NCBI RefSeq assembly: GCF_004791165.1
Contig: NZ_SRUZ01000002.1
Location: 843,866-907,865, forward strand
DNA from: Mesorhizobium sp. M8A.F.Ca.ET.218.01.1.1
GTDB taxonomy: Bacteria; Pseudomonadota; Alphaproteobacteria; Rhizobiales; Rhizobiaceae
DNA length: 64,000 nucleotides
Direction of reading: 5' to 3'
Part shown: positions 27,143-36,304 of the stretch, piece by piece
Numbering within the stretch: the stretch's first letter is position 1
How the letters are laid out: every line of letters starts with the position of its first letter
Notes under the pieces: generated by a model
The model's database searches: none
What the model saw: only the letters and a program-made list of their open reading frames with translations
What the model was told of the DNA's origin: nothing
Position numbers and translations under genes: made by a program

Positions 27143-27568
27143 ATGGACCGCACCGCAAACGCCGTCTGGAAAGGCAATCTGAAAGAAGGCAAGGGCACGC
27201 TCGACACGCAGAGCGGAACCCTGAAGGGTACGCCCTATTCGTTCAAGGCGCGCTTCGAGGACGAAAGCGGCAAATCCGGCACCAATCCGGAAGAGTTGAT
27301 CGCCGCCGCCCATGCCGGCTGCTACGCCATGCAGCTCTCGCATTTCCTGGCCGAGAACGGCACGCCGGCGGAAGAACTCGACGCCAAGGCCGTGGTGACG
27401 CTGGTTCCCGGCACCGGCATCACCGGCAGCGCGATCACGCTGGTCGGCAAGGTGCCCGGCATCGATGCGGCGAAGTTCAAGGAACTGGCCGAGAAGGCCA
27501 AGGCCGAATGCCCGGTCTCCAAGGCGCTCGGCGCGATCAAGGTTTCGCTCGACGCCAGGCTGGGCTGA
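27143..27568 (+). CDS. OsmC-family peroxiredoxin-like protein
   Basis: 141 residues from ATG 27143 with CAGGAGGAC upstream. It has both family cysteines: AAHAGCYAMQL (about Cys57) and AECPVSKAL near residue 124. OsmC proteins reduce organic hydroperoxides using their two cysteines. This is the OsmC rather than the Ohr subgroup, judged by the opening WKGNLKEGKGTLDTQSG. It is the only plus-strand gene in this stretch; the 215 bases before it hold only its promoter region. Confidence 0.9.
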   Translation: MDRTANAVWKGNLKEGKGTLDTQSGTLKGTPYSFKARFEDESGKSGTNPEELIAAAHAGCYAMQLSHFLAENGTPAEELDAKAVVTLVPGTGITGSAITLVGKVPGIDAAKFKELAEKAKAECPVSKALGAIKVSLDARLG

Positions 27569-27635
27569 GATTGCGGCATCCCGTGTGAAATCCGGCGCGC
27601 ATGGTCGCGCCGGGCACGTTAATCAGAGAAGAGGG

Positions 27636-28262
27636 CTAAGCGCCCAGCGCATCAAGCCGCGCGCGTAGTGCCGCGACTTCCTGCTCCAGCGCCTCCAACC
27701 GCGCTTCCAGGTCGGAGGCAGGCATCGCCGTCACACTCCGTTGCGCCGATAGCGCTGCGACGTCCACCGGGCCGGCGAGCAGATGCACATAGCGGTCCTC
27801 GCGCTGGCCCGGCCCGCGCGGAATTTCCTGCACCAACGGCGGCCGGCGGCCGATCAGCATGTCGAGTTCTCCGCGCAGATCCTCGATCGACGAAAACCGT
27901 GCCATGCGCTCGGCTCGCGCCAGCAGTTCATGCGCCGTCTGCGGTCCGCGCAGCAAGAGCAGGCCAAGCAAGGCGGTCTGCGGCGTGGTCAGTGAAAAGC
28001 GCTGCGCCATCTGGTGCTCGTAGCGCTCGACGCGCGAGCCGAACATCTGCCGCACCAGCCCTTTCTGCTCAAGCAGCTTCAGCGCCCGGTGCACCTCTGT
28101 CTGTTCCAGCGCCATGACAGGCTCACGCGCCGTCTTCTGGTTGGCTGCGGCAAGTGCCGCATTGAGCGTCAGCGGATAGACGTCCGGCGTCAGCTCCTTC
28201 TTCTCGATCAGGCAGCCAAGCACGCGCGCTTCGACGGGAGAGAGGATGGGAAGGTCAGTCAT
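27636..28262 (-). CDS. YceH-family (DUF480) protein
   Basis: 208 residues from ATG 28262; the frame continues upstream only through repeat DNA. It contains two winged-helix units: [29 protein letters not shown] (residues about 6-35) and a second after about residue 85. A short coiled-coil tail ends the protein ([19 protein letters not shown]). YceH proteins have a predicted DNA-binding-like fold but no settled role. It lies downstream of sdhB on the same strand, separated by a palindromic repeat element. Confidence 0.85.
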   Translation of the reverse strand: MTDLPILSPVEARVLGCLIEKKELTPDVYPLTLNAALAAANQKTAREPVMALEQTEVHRALKLLEQKGLVRQMFGSRVERYEHQMAQRFSLTTPQTALLGLLLLRGPQTAHELLARAERMARFSSIEDLRGELDMLIGRRPPLVQEIPRGPGQREDRYVHLLAGPVDVAALSAQRSVTAMPASDLEARLEALEQEVAALRARLDALGA

Positions 28263-28306
28263 TGGGCTGCTATCCTTTCTGACGCTCGCGGGACAGCGCC
28301 CCTCTC

Positions 28307-28441
28307 TGTCCTGCCGGACATCTCCCCCCATGGGGGGATCGGCAGCTTCGCCGACGGCGCCCGATCTTTCAACCTTGAGATTGGCCAAAGCCAGGATGAC
28401 GGCCAATCTCCCCATCCGTGGGGGAGATGTCCGGCAGGACA
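28307..28441. repeat. palindromic intergenic element with perfect 22-bp inverted ends
   Basis: The 22 bases at 28307-28328 are the exact reverse complement of 28420-28441. The interior of about 90 bases contains further short dyads (GGCAGCTTCGCC, GGCCAAAG/CTTTGGCC-like). It fills most of the 228-base gap between yceH and sdhB. It is of the size and structure of non-coding palindromic repeats in Mesorhizobium genomes, and no transposase is present. Confidence 0.8.
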
Positions 28442-28490
28442 AAGGGGGGCGCGAAGGATCGCTGCGTTGGAGATTGCCGCAAGCGAAGGC

Positions 28491-29270
28491 CTAAACCCGT
28501 CTCTCCACCATCATCTTCTTGATCTCGGCGATCGCCTTGGCGGGGTTCAGCCCCTTCGGGCAGGTCTGCGCGCAGTTCATGATGGTGTGGCAGCGGTAGA
28601 GCCGGAACGGGTCTTCGAGATTGTCGAGCCGTTCGCCCTTGGCCTCGTCGCGGCTGTCGATCAGCCAGCGATAGGCCTGCAGCAGCGTCGCCGGGCCGAG
28701 ATAGCGGTCGCCGTTCCACCAGTAGCTCGGGCAGGACGTCGAGCAGCAGGCACACAGGATGCACTCGTAAAGCCCGTCGAGCTTCTCGCGGTCCTCATGG
28801 CTCTGCAGCCATTCCTTGGCTGGCGTCGGCGACACCGTCTTCAGCCACGGCTCGATCGAGGCGTGCTGGGCATAGAAATTGGTGAGGTCCGGCACCAGGT
28901 CCTTGACCACCTGCATATGCGGCAGCGGGTAGACCTTGACGGCGCCGGAAATGTCGTCACAGCCCTTGGTGCAGGCGAGCGTGTTCGAGCCGTCGATGTT
29001 CATGGCGCAGGAGCCGCAAATGCCTTCGCGGCAGGAGCGGCGCAAGGCCAGCGTCGGGTCGATCTTGTTCTTGATGTAGAGCAGCGCGTCGAGCACCATC
29101 GGCCCGCAATCGTCCATGTCGACGAAATAGGTGTCCATGCGCGGGTTCTCGTCATCATCCGGCGACCAGCGGTAGATGCGGTATTCGCGCAGGTTGGTCG
29201 CGCCTTCCGGCTTCGGCCAGGTCTTGCCCTGCTGGACCTTGGAATTCTTGGGAAGCGTGAGTTCGACCAT
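28491..29270 (-). CDS. sdhB: succinate dehydrogenase iron-sulfur subunit
   Basis: 259 residues. The [2Fe-2S] motif CREGICGSC lies at residues 80-88. The [16 protein letters not shown] and [17 protein letters not shown] motifs in the C-terminal half hold the [4Fe-4S] and [3Fe-4S] clusters. It carries electrons from SdhA flavin to ubiquinone at the inner membrane. Unusually, a DUF3052 gene separates it from sdhA; its start overlaps that gene's stop by one base. Confidence 0.95.
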   Translation of the reverse strand: MVELTLPKNSKVQQGKTWPKPEGATNLREYRIYRWSPDDDENPRMDTYFVDMDDCGPMVLDALLYIKNKIDPTLALRRSCREGICGSCAMNIDGSNTLACTKGCDDISGAVKVYPLPHMQVVKDLVPDLTNFYAQHASIEPWLKTVSPTPAKEWLQSHEDREKLDGLYECILCACCSTSCPSYWWNGDRYLGPATLLQAYRWLIDSRDEAKGERLDNLEDPFRLYRCHTIMNCAQTCPKGLNPAKAIAEIKKMMVERRV

Positions 29271-29704
29271 TACCTCAGGTCCTTTCGGATGACGAGCTTC
29301 AGCCCGGACCAGATTTCATTCACGGCGGCGACCTTGACGTCGACAAGGTCGAGCTTGAGCGCTTCAGCGCGGACAACGCCCTCGGTGACGTCGGTGACCA
29401 CCTTCGAGGCTTTCTTTGGCCAGGACACCCAGACCATGCCATCGCGCTTGATCGCCGCTTCGACGGTGCCGAGGCGATCCTCGATCTCGGCGCGCTGTCT
29501 GGTGAAGGCGTGGACGGCATCGTATTTCAGGGTTGCGCCCGAAATGTCGGACCATTCGGCCAGCCGGTCGACCTCGGCGAAATCAACGGCCCCTGTGAGG
29601 CTCTCGAGTTCCCTCGGCAGCGCGATGAAGGCGGCAATCATGCCGTCCTTCAGGCCGAGCTTGGCCGGAAGGGGCGTACCGGAATATCCCGCCGCCGTAG
29701 CCAT
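29270..29704 (-). CDS. DUF3052-like protein inside the sdh operon
   Basis: 144 residues, soluble, no signal peptide. It opens [20 protein letters not shown], a block typical of DUF3052 (YSGTPLxxKLGIK), and has a conserved aromatic-Lys motif [12 protein letters not shown]. Function unknown. It starts 2 bases after the sdhA stop and overlaps sdhB by one base, so it must be co-translated with the succinate dehydrogenase subunits. It could aid assembly or be a passenger. Confidence 0.75.
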   Translation of the reverse strand: MATAAGYSGTPLPAKLGLKDGMIAAFIALPRELESLTGAVDFAEVDRLAEWSDISGATLKYDAVHAFTRQRAEIEDRLGTVEAAIKRDGMVWVSWPKKASKVVTDVTEGVVRAEALKLDLVDVKVAAVNEIWSGLKLVIRKDLR

Positions 29705-29706
29705 TG

Positions 29707-31542
29707 TCAGTACACTCGCGCCTTCGGCGCGATCTTGGCGAGACTGATGCCGCCGTCCTTTTCGGCCACCAGCGGCTCGGTGTGCACCGGCCGGTAGGTC
29801 AGCGTGACATTGCCGTCCTCGCTCAGATGGGCAAGCGTGTGCTTGCGCCAGTTGGCATCGTCACGGGCGGAAAAATCTTCCCGCGCATGCGCGCCGCGGC
29901 TCTCCTTGCGCGCTTCGGCGCCATAGACGGTGGTGATGGCGTTGGCCATCAGGTTTTCCAGCTCCAGCGTCTCGACCAGGTCCGAATTCCAGATCATCGA
30001 GCGGTCGGTGACCTTGATGTCCTTGAGCTCGCCCCAGATCTCGGAAACGCGCTTGCAGCCTTTTTCGAGCGATTCCTGCGTGCGGAACACCGCAGCGTCC
30101 TCCTGCATGGCGCGCTGCATCTTCTCGCGCAGCACCGCCGTCGGCGTTGAGCCGTTGGCATGACGCAGCCTGTCGAAGCGGTCCATGATCTTCTCGACCG
30201 AAGCCGCGTTGGGCGAAGGGATGGGCGAATTGCGGTCGATCACCTCGCCGGCGCGGATGGCCGCGGCACGGCCGAAGACGACCAGATCGATCAGCGAATT
30301 CGAGCCCAGCCGGTTGGCGCCGTGCACGGATGCGCAGGCGGCCTCTCCGACCGCCATCAGGCCGGGCGAGACCCGGTCTGGATTTTCGGCAGTCGGGTTG
30401 AGCACCTCGCCCCAGTAATTGGTCGGCACGCCGCCCATATTGTAATGCACCGTCGGCAGCACCGGGATCGGCTCCTTGGTCAGGTCGACGCCGGCGAAGA
30501 TCTTGGCCGATTCCGAGATGCCCGGCAGCCGCTCATGCAGCACGGCCGGGTCGAGATGGTCGAGGTGCAGGAAGATGTGATCCTTCTTCGGCCCGACGCC
30601 GCGGCCTTCGCGGATCTCCATCGTCATGCAGCGTGAGACCACGTCGCGCGAGGCAAGGTCCTTGGCCGACGGCGCATAGCGCTCCATGAAGCGCTCACCC
30701 TCGGAATTGACGAGATAACCGCCCTCGCCGCGCGCGCCTTCGGTGATCAGGCAGCCGGCGCCGTAGATGCCGGTCGGATGGAACTGCACGAACTCCATGT
30801 CCTGCAGCGCAAGCCCCGCGCGCGCCGCCATGCCGCCGCCGTCGCCGGTGCAGGTATGCGCCGAAGTGGCGGAGAAATAGGCGCGGCCATAGCCGCCGGT
30901 CGCCAGCACCACCATCTTGGCGGAGAACCGGTGGATGGTGCCGTCGTCGAGGTTCCAGGCCACCACGCCGGTGCAGGTGCCGTCCGGCTCCGTGATCAGG
31001 TCGAGCGCGAAATATTCGATGAAGAACTGCGCGTTGTTCTTCAGCGACTGGCCGTAGAGCGTGTGCAGCATGGCATGACCGGTACGGTCGGCGGCCGCGC
31101 AGGTGCGCTGCACCGGCGGGCCTTCGCCGAAATTCATCATCATGCCGCCGAAGGGCCGCTGGTAGATCTTGCCCTCTTCCGTGCGCGAGAACGGCACGCC
31201 GTAGTGCTCGAGCTCGTAGACTGCCGCAGGTGCCTCGCGCACCATGTATTCCTGCGCGTCGATGTCGCCCAGCCAGTCCGACCCCTTGACGGTGTCGAAG
31301 AGGTGCCACTGCCAGTTGTCCGGACCCATATTGGCGAGCGAGGCGGCGATGCCGCCTTGCGCGGCGACCGTATGCGAGCGCGTCGGGAACACTTTGGTGA
31401 TGCAGGCCGTGCGCAGGCCCTGTTCGGCCATGCCGAGCGTGGCGCGCAGGCCGGCACCCCCGGCGCCGACGATGACCACGTCGAACTTGTGGTCGACAAA
31501 GGTGTAGCCTGCCGTGTTGGCTGATTTCGTGTCCTGGGCCAA
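29707..31542 (-). CDS. sdhA: succinate dehydrogenase flavoprotein subunit
   Basis: 611 residues. The FAD Rossmann motif [13 protein letters not shown] lies near residue 23. The covalent-FAD histidine is His57 in [10 protein letters not shown]. The active-site HPTGIYGAG and C-terminal substrate motifs ([10 protein letters not shown]) are intact. It oxidises succinate to fumarate on the cytoplasmic face of the inner membrane. Its start is 4 bases beyond the sdhD stop codon. Confidence 0.97.
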   Translation of the reverse strand: MAQDTKSANTAGYTFVDHKFDVVIVGAGGAGLRATLGMAEQGLRTACITKVFPTRSHTVAAQGGIAASLANMGPDNWQWHLFDTVKGSDWLGDIDAQEYMVREAPAAVYELEHYGVPFSRTEEGKIYQRPFGGMMMNFGEGPPVQRTCAAADRTGHAMLHTLYGQSLKNNAQFFIEYFALDLITEPDGTCTGVVAWNLDDGTIHRFSAKMVVLATGGYGRAYFSATSAHTCTGDGGGMAARAGLALQDMEFVQFHPTGIYGAGCLITEGARGEGGYLVNSEGERFMERYAPSAKDLASRDVVSRCMTMEIREGRGVGPKKDHIFLHLDHLDPAVLHERLPGISESAKIFAGVDLTKEPIPVLPTVHYNMGGVPTNYWGEVLNPTAENPDRVSPGLMAVGEAACASVHGANRLGSNSLIDLVVFGRAAAIRAGEVIDRNSPIPSPNAASVEKIMDRFDRLRHANGSTPTAVLREKMQRAMQEDAAVFRTQESLEKGCKRVSEIWGELKDIKVTDRSMIWNSDLVETLELENLMANAITTVYGAEARKESRGAHAREDFSARDDANWRKHTLAHLSEDGNVTLTYRPVHTEPLVAEKDGGISLAKIAPKARVY

Positions 31543-31546
31543 GACT

Positions 31547-31942
31547 TCAGCCTCCGAATGCCAGTTTGAGCAGGGCGAAGAGCGAAGCGACGCCGACCGC
31601 TATCGAAAAGAAGGCGTTGAGTGCGATCAGCGCGAGCTTCATGCCCTCGCCATGCAGATAGTCCTCGATGATCACCTGCATGCCGAGCCGCATATGATAG
31701 AGCCCGGAGATGAGCATCAGCGCCAGCACCAGGGCCACGAAGGGATTGGCGAGCGTCGCGCGCACTTCCGCGTAGCCATGACCATTGAGCGCGATGAGGA
31801 AGCCGACGAAGAACAGCGTCAGCGGGATGTTGGCGATGGCCGTCAGCCGCTGGCGCCAGAAATGCCCGGTGCCTTCGCGGGCCGAGCCCAGGCCGCGGAC
31901 CTTGCCCAGCGGCGTACGCATGTCGGTCTTTCCGGTGCTCAT
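31547..31942 (-). CDS. sdhD: succinate dehydrogenase membrane anchor subunit SdhD
   Basis: 131 residues from ATG 31942. Three membrane segments (about residues 34-54, 66-84 and 105-127) are present. The haem-ligand region is [13 protein letters not shown] (His83 or nearby), and the N-terminal [10 protein letters not shown] block is typical of alphaproteobacterial SdhD. With SdhC it forms the haem b and ubiquinone site. The start lies 2 bases after the sdhC stop codon. Confidence 0.92.
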   Translation of the reverse strand: MSTGKTDMRTPLGKVRGLGSAREGTGHFWRQRLTAIANIPLTLFFVGFLIALNGHGYAEVRATLANPFVALVLALMLISGLYHMRLGMQVIIEDYLHGEGMKLALIALNAFFSIAVGVASLFALLKLAFGG

Positions 31943-31944
31943 GG

Positions 31945-32358
31945 TCAGGCCCCCCGCGCCATATAGCCGGCGATCCAGATCAGGAGTGTGAGCAGGACCG
32001 AGCCGGCAAGCGTCGCCCAGGCGATCTTCGAGGCCGTGTGTTTTTCCAGGCCGGCGCCGGTGTCCCAGACCAGATGGCGGACACCACCCAGCATGTGATG
32101 CATCAGCGCCCAGGTGTAGCCGAACAGGATGAGCCGGCCGAGCCAGGTGCCGAAAGCCCAGTTCACCCAGTCGAACGTGGCTTGCGAACTCGCCGCCGCC
32201 ATCAGCCAGACGGCGACCAGCAGCGTGCCGAAATAGAGCGCGCCACCCGTGATGCGATGGATGATCGACATCGTCATGGTGATCGGCGGCCGGTAGACCG
32301 TCAGGTGCGGCGAAAGCGGCCTTTCGCGTCTGGCTTGGGTGGCTGGTGATTTGCTCAT
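31945..32358 (-). CDS. sdhC: succinate dehydrogenase cytochrome b556 subunit SdhC
   Basis: 137 residues. It has the signature [20 protein letters not shown] after a short polar start, then three membrane segments and the haem-ligand region [15 protein letters not shown]. It is the first gene of sdhCDA-DUF3052-sdhB. Upstream, a perfect 15-base palindrome at 32493-32507 is a candidate operator. Confidence 0.93.
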   Translation of the reverse strand: MSKSPATQARRERPLSPHLTVYRPPITMTMSIIHRITGGALYFGTLLVAVWLMAAASSQATFDWVNWAFGTWLGRLILFGYTWALMHHMLGGVRHLVWDTGAGLEKHTASKIAWATLAGSVLLTLLIWIAGYMARGA

Positions 32359-32492
32359 GGCTGCCCCAGTTCGGCGTCTCCCGCCTCAGGTGGAAATGCG
32401 GCATTGCCGCTTCCGGTTGCGACTTCGGACAGCCGGTTTCTAATGCTCTTTTTGCACCGCGTCAAAGCCAGAAAACCGTTTCGAAAACGTAA

Positions 32493-32507
32493 TTTAGTCT
32501 GACTAAA
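32493..32507. promoter_or_regulatory. perfect palindrome upstream of sdhC
   Basis: TTTAGTCTGACTAAA is a 7-1-7 perfect inverted repeat in an AT-rich patch, 135 bases before the sdhC start. It is similar in half-site to Irr iron-control elements (TTTAGAA...TTCTAAA) but not identical in sequence or spacing. Iron-responsive control of sdh is known in rhizobia, so an iron regulator is a reasonable candidate. Confidence 0.5.
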
Positions 32508-32614
32508 AGGTCGGATGCGGCTTCAATCGATTAGCGGCCGGACACCCGAAGCCGGCTCGATATCGCTGCAGTGCAGCATGTCTGGCCCGGGGCGCTGCCG
32601 TGTCGGGATTTGCG

Positions 32615-33040
32615 TCAGCGGGTGCAGGTCTGCGGCGTCGACCCTCTCTTCATCACCAGCGCCTCGCGTCCGTCGATCACGATTGCGTCATGCGTCACCG
32701 CCTGGTAGCGGCTGCTCTGGTTGGCCGGCGACGCCGCGAACTCCTCGGTGGCGCCTTCCTGCCCCACCACACGCAGCGACGTGCCGAAATTCTGGATGGT
32801 GATCATGCCGCCATTGCCGCATCTATAGGTGGCCGTGCCCGTGGTGAAGCGTGGCGCCGTGAGGTCCGTGGTGATCTTGGTCGCCGGCGGCGCGGGCTGT
32901 TGCTGGGTGGGGGCGGCAGGCGCCACCACGGGTGTCACCGTGCTCGCTGCCTTGGGCGCGCCGTCTTGCGGCACACAGGCACCGGCCGCGAGAAGCAGCG
33001 GAATAACGAACGACACCCGAACCGTTCGGCCAAACATCAT
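32615..33040 (-). CDS. lipoprotein with MliC-like (lysozyme inhibitor) domain
   Basis: About 141 residues. The lipoprotein signal ends in the lipobox LLAAGAC (Cys about residue 22). A Pro/Ala/Thr-rich linker and then a C-terminal domain with the MliC pattern follow: YRCGNGGMITIQNF, then ALVMKRGSTPQTC with paired cysteines. MliC proteins inhibit host C-type lysozyme at the cell surface. The assignment rests on domain pattern and is moderate. Its start is 257 bases from the divergent secreted-protein gene at 33297. Confidence 0.6.
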   Translation of the reverse strand: MMFGRTVRVSFVIPLLLAAGACVPQDGAPKAASTVTPVVAPAAPTQQQPAPPATKITTDLTAPRFTTGTATYRCGNGGMITIQNFGTSLRVVGQEGATEEFAASPANQSSRYQAVTHDAIVIDGREALVMKRGSTPQTCTR

Positions 33041-33212
33041 GTGCTGCCCCTCTCATGCCCGGGCACGCTAGCCACGCGGCGCGCCGAGATCAAGTTCACC
33101 CGGGATTCCAGCGGGCCACGCCGGCCGGCCGTGGATATCGGCGGCAACTCGAACGCGACGCCTATAAATTAACCATGTTCATTAAGAAACGGCCACGGAA
33201 CCGCTCCGCCCC

Positions 33213-33237
33213 TTAACAAAGGTTAAGAAAGGGTTAA
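33213..33237. promoter_or_regulatory. CtrA-type site between two divergent envelope-protein genes
   Basis: TTAACAAAGG then TTAAGAAAGGGTTAA gives one exact TTAA-N7-TTAA (33223-33237) and one N6 variant. On the minus strand it reads TTAAC-type at the 3' end, the full consensus. A TTAACCAT half-site also occurs at 33169-33176. They lie 60 to 130 bases upstream of the gene at 33297. Confidence 0.5.
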
Positions 33238-33296
33238 TTTCCGATTCGGACCAGATCGGGGCGCGATCTCTCTCGCGCCGACAAAGGGAGAGCGAC

Positions 33297-33674
33297 ATGC
33301 GTTCCAAATCAGTGCGGGCCAAATCAGTACGGACAAGCCTCGCGGCCGTCACGCTGACGGCACTTGCGGTTGCGGTGGCCGCGCCGGCCGAGGCCGGCTT
33401 GCGCCACCATGACCGCGTCTACGCCGATTCGTTCGGCAATCTCGTCATCGACAGCGCCGCTGGCTACAAGCGCATCATCGTCGGCGAAGGCAAGCTGGCC
33501 AAGCAGCTGTCCGACTACACCAGCGCCGGCCAGCCCAAGGTGATCTACCAGAACGAATCCGACGACATATCGGGCGACGGCGACTGCTATCGCCCGCCGG
33601 TGTTCGTCAAGGGCCGCTCCTATATGTACGGCCTTTCCGATGGCGAGATGCCGCAGCTCAGCCCCTGCCGCTGA
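33297..33674 (+). CDS. secreted protein of unknown function (125 aa)
   Basis: The start follows AAAGGGAGAGCGAC. A signal peptide of about 34 residues (a basic N-terminus with a short KSVRAKSVRTS repeat, core TLTALAVAVAAP, ending AEA) is followed by a mature part of about 90 residues. The mature protein contains VYADSFGNLVIDSAAGYKRI and C-terminal cysteines in GDCYRPP and LSPC. Periplasmic or surface location is likely. No family is recognised. The last 17 bases overlap, tail to tail, the end of the GGDEF gene on the other strand. Confidence 0.65.
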   Translation: MRSKSVRAKSVRTSLAAVTLTALAVAVAAPAEAGLRHHDRVYADSFGNLVIDSAAGYKRIIVGEGKLAKQLSDYTSAGQPKVIYQNESDDISGDGDCYRPPVFVKGRSYMYGLSDGEMPQLSPCR

Positions 33675-34875
33675 AACGGGCCTGGCCGATTTTTACAACG
33701 GCCAGCCCATCGGCCGGCCCGGTGGAGACACGCACGCAGTCGCGCCCGGCATTCTTTGCCAGATAGAGCGCTTCATCCGCACGCCGCATCAGGTCGGAGA
33801 AACCCTCGCCGATGTGAAGCTCGGCAATGCCGAAGCTCGACGTGCAGCGGCTGTCGGCCGGCAGCCCGCTGATGGGCAACGCGCCGAATGCGTGGCGGGT
33901 GCCTTCCGCGAACAGCCGGGCGGTTGCAAGATTGGCGCCTGACAGGATAACGGCAAACTCCTCGCCACCGATGCGGCCAACCACGTGATGGCTCTCGGCC
34001 GCTTCTCGCAGCAGGCCGGCGAAGGTCTCGATCACCCGATCGCCGGAGGCATGGCCGAAACTGTCGTTGATGGTCTTGAAATGATCGAGATCGGCAATGA
34101 CCATCGCCACCGGCATGCCCGAACGCGTGGCGTCGTGCACGGCCAGCTCCGCCTGACGCGTGAAGCCGCCACGGTTGAGCAGGCCCGACAGCGTGTCCAT
34201 CTCTGACTTCGATGTCACTTCGGCGAGTATGTCGCGGACCAGGATGGCCAGAATGAGCAGCGCCAGCGCCAGCCCGAAGACCGTGCCGAGCGACTGCGAC
34301 ACCAGCGCGTAGCTGCTTTGCAGATAGGCCTGCGGATTGGCGCCCCAGCCGCCCAGCGCATGCGCGATGAAAGGCTTTGAGGCAAACTGCAGGCCGCTGG
34401 CGGCAAGCACCGCCATCAGGATCAGATCGAGCCGGCCACGGCTTTGCCGCGACGACCAGACGATGCCAAGGCCGACGAACTGCATGACTGCGTAGGGAAG
34501 CTGGTAGGCCATCATGCGAGTGAGCGACTGGCGCGGCAGATCCTGCACGAAATAGACCGCGATGGTGGCGGCGGCCAGGAAGAACAGCATCGGCGTCCAT
34601 GGCGGCGCCACGCCATATTTTCGCGCAAGCCCGCCATTGAAGGCAATGGTGGCGCCAAGGAAGACGGCGAAGGCGGCAGCCACCGGAAGCCGCGCGTCGC
34701 TGAAGGCGGGAATGCTGAATTCGATGGCAAAGTAGGCCATGCCCAGGACATAGCCTGACGCCAGCCAGCGCGCCGGGGCGCGGCCGGCATCATGGAACGA
34801 GACCGCCATGAAGGATGCCGCCAGCAGGCCGGCAACCGACAGGTTGATCAACAGGATGAAGTTGGCGCCGTTCAT
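33658..34875 (-). CDS. membrane diguanylate cyclase (GGDEF), first of pair
   Basis: 405 residues. A MASE-like N-terminal region of about 200 residues with six to seven membrane segments is followed by a GGDEF domain. The active motif reads GGEEF (about residue 305) and the metal-binding Asp lies in ADLDHFKTIND. The inhibitory RxxD site five residues before GGEEF is absent (ESHH instead). It is predicted to make cyclic di-GMP. A second cyclase of the same architecture lies immediately upstream, suggesting a gene duplication. Confidence 0.85.
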   Translation of the reverse strand: MNGANFILLINLSVAGLLAASFMAVSFHDAGRAPARWLASGYVLGMAYFAIEFSIPAFSDARLPVAAAFAVFLGATIAFNGGLARKYGVAPPWTPMLFFLAAATIAVYFVQDLPRQSLTRMMAYQLPYAVMQFVGLGIVWSSRQSRGRLDLILMAVLAASGLQFASKPFIAHALGGWGANPQAYLQSSYALVSQSLGTVFGLALALLILAILVRDILAEVTSKSEMDTLSGLLNRGGFTRQAELAVHDATRSGMPVAMVIADLDHFKTINDSFGHASGDRVIETFAGLLREAAESHHVVGRIGGEEFAVILSGANLATARLFAEGTRHAFGALPISGLPADSRCTSSFGIAELHIGEGFSDLMRRADEALYLAKNAGRDCVRVSTGPADGLAVVKIGQARFSGRG

Positions 34876-34950
34876 AGATCCTCAAACCCCCGCCGACAGC
34901 TAAACATCGACGGGCGAAAAAGACGTTAACGCGAAGCGCGGAGGTGGTGG

Positions 34951-36147
34951 TCAGCAGGCCTTGACCGGCTCCGGCACGAACACCGTCTCCGGTCGCTCGT
35001 AGGAAAGGCGCACGCTGTCGCGACCGTTTTTCTTGGCCTTGTAAAGCGCCTCGTCGGCCCGGCGCATCAAGGGTTCCAGCGTCTCGTCGCCGCTGCGGGC
35101 CGCCACGCCGAAGCTGGCGGTGACCTTGGTGCCGGCGGGAAGCCCGTCGACGCCGCCGGCCGAATAGACCGTGCGCACCGCTTCGGCGAACAGCCGCGCG
35201 GCGGCGAGATCGGTCAGCGGCAGGAGCACGGCGAACTCCTCCCCGCCGATACGGCCCGCGGCACCTCGTGCTCCCGTGGCCGAGCGCAGTTTGGCGGCGA
35301 AGTCCGCGATCACCCGGTCGCCGGCGGCGTGCCCGTGCACGTCGTTGAGGGCCTTGAAATGGTCGAGGTCGGCCAGCACCAGCGCCACCGGGAATTTGGC
35401 CACGGCGCAACGCTGCAGCAGCATGGCCGCGCGCTCCCCGAAACCTCGGCGGTTGAGCAGCCCCGAAAGCGGATCGGTATGGGTTTCCGTCTTGAGTGCC
35501 TTCATCACGTCGAGCGCGGCGGCGGTGAAGAGGCAAAGCGCAATCAGCAGCGACAGCAGCGCGTGCGACAACAGCGCCGTCGTCCAATAGGACGAGCCGT
35601 AGAAGCCGTCATAACTGGCGAAGGGCCCGTGCGCGATGACCACCACCAGGGTGCGCACGAAGAAGTTGACGCTGGACAGCAGCGACAACACGAACAGGAT
35701 CATTTCTGTCGGGCCATTGTTGCGCACCGGGCGCAGTTCGGCGGCGACGAGCAGGCTGACGCCACCGAAACCGAAATTCATCGCCAGGATGCGCCAAGTG
35801 AGATCCGGCGTGACGAACAGGAACCACGCGAAGGCCGCAAGGCCGCCGCCCGCCAGAACGGCGATTCCCACTGCGGGCACCTTCCTGCCATAGCGGGCGA
35901 TGATGGCGCCGGACAGGCAGCAGGCGGCGATGGAGAAGCAGATGTTCGACACCAGCTTGGTCAGCACCACGCCAATGGGCAAGGTGAAATACTGGAACAG
36001 GAATCCCGGCGCCGAGACGCAGTAGCTGAGCGCCAGCACCGCCAGGTAGGGACGATGGCGCTGATGGAACCACAGGACGAGGAACGCCGCGCCGAGCGCC
36101 AGCGCGATCGTCGGATTGAGCAGCGCTATCAATAGGCCGGTGTCCAA
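34951..36147 (-). CDS. membrane diguanylate cyclase (GGDEF), second of pair
   Basis: About 398 residues if translation starts at TTG 36147 (LDTGLLIALLNPTIAL), which has GGAAG upstream. Longer readings give a Pro/Arg-rich, non-natural leader. Six to seven membrane segments are followed by a GGDEF domain with GGEEF near residue 305 and ADLDHFKALND. No inhibitory RxxD site is present (GARG at that place). The C-terminal half is about as similar to its neighbour as expected for an old tandem duplicate; the membrane halves have diverged more. Confidence 0.8.
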   Translation of the reverse strand: MDTGLLIALLNPTIALALGAAFLVLWFHQRHRPYLAVLALSYCVSAPGFLFQYFTLPIGVVLTKLVSNICFSIAACCLSGAIIARYGRKVPAVGIAVLAGGGLAAFAWFLFVTPDLTWRILAMNFGFGGVSLLVAAELRPVRNNGPTEMILFVLSLLSSVNFFVRTLVVVIAHGPFASYDGFYGSSYWTTALLSHALLSLLIALCLFTAAALDVMKALKTETHTDPLSGLLNRRGFGERAAMLLQRCAVAKFPVALVLADLDHFKALNDVHGHAAGDRVIADFAAKLRSATGARGAAGRIGGEEFAVLLPLTDLAAARLFAEAVRTVYSAGGVDGLPAGTKVTASFGVAARSGDETLEPLMRRADEALYKAKKNGRDSVRLSYERPETVFVPEPVKAC

Positions 36148-36304
36148 AGGACCGTGACTTCCCTTCGTTTGACGTCGGGGAAGACCATAGGGGGCAAGCC
36201 CAAACAAGCGGTTAAGCGAAGGCGCATATGCGGCCGCGTGAATGAAGAAAGGCCCCGGACAGCGACGCGGTCCGGGGCCTGGAATGCGCTCGGGATCGGA
36301 CGGC

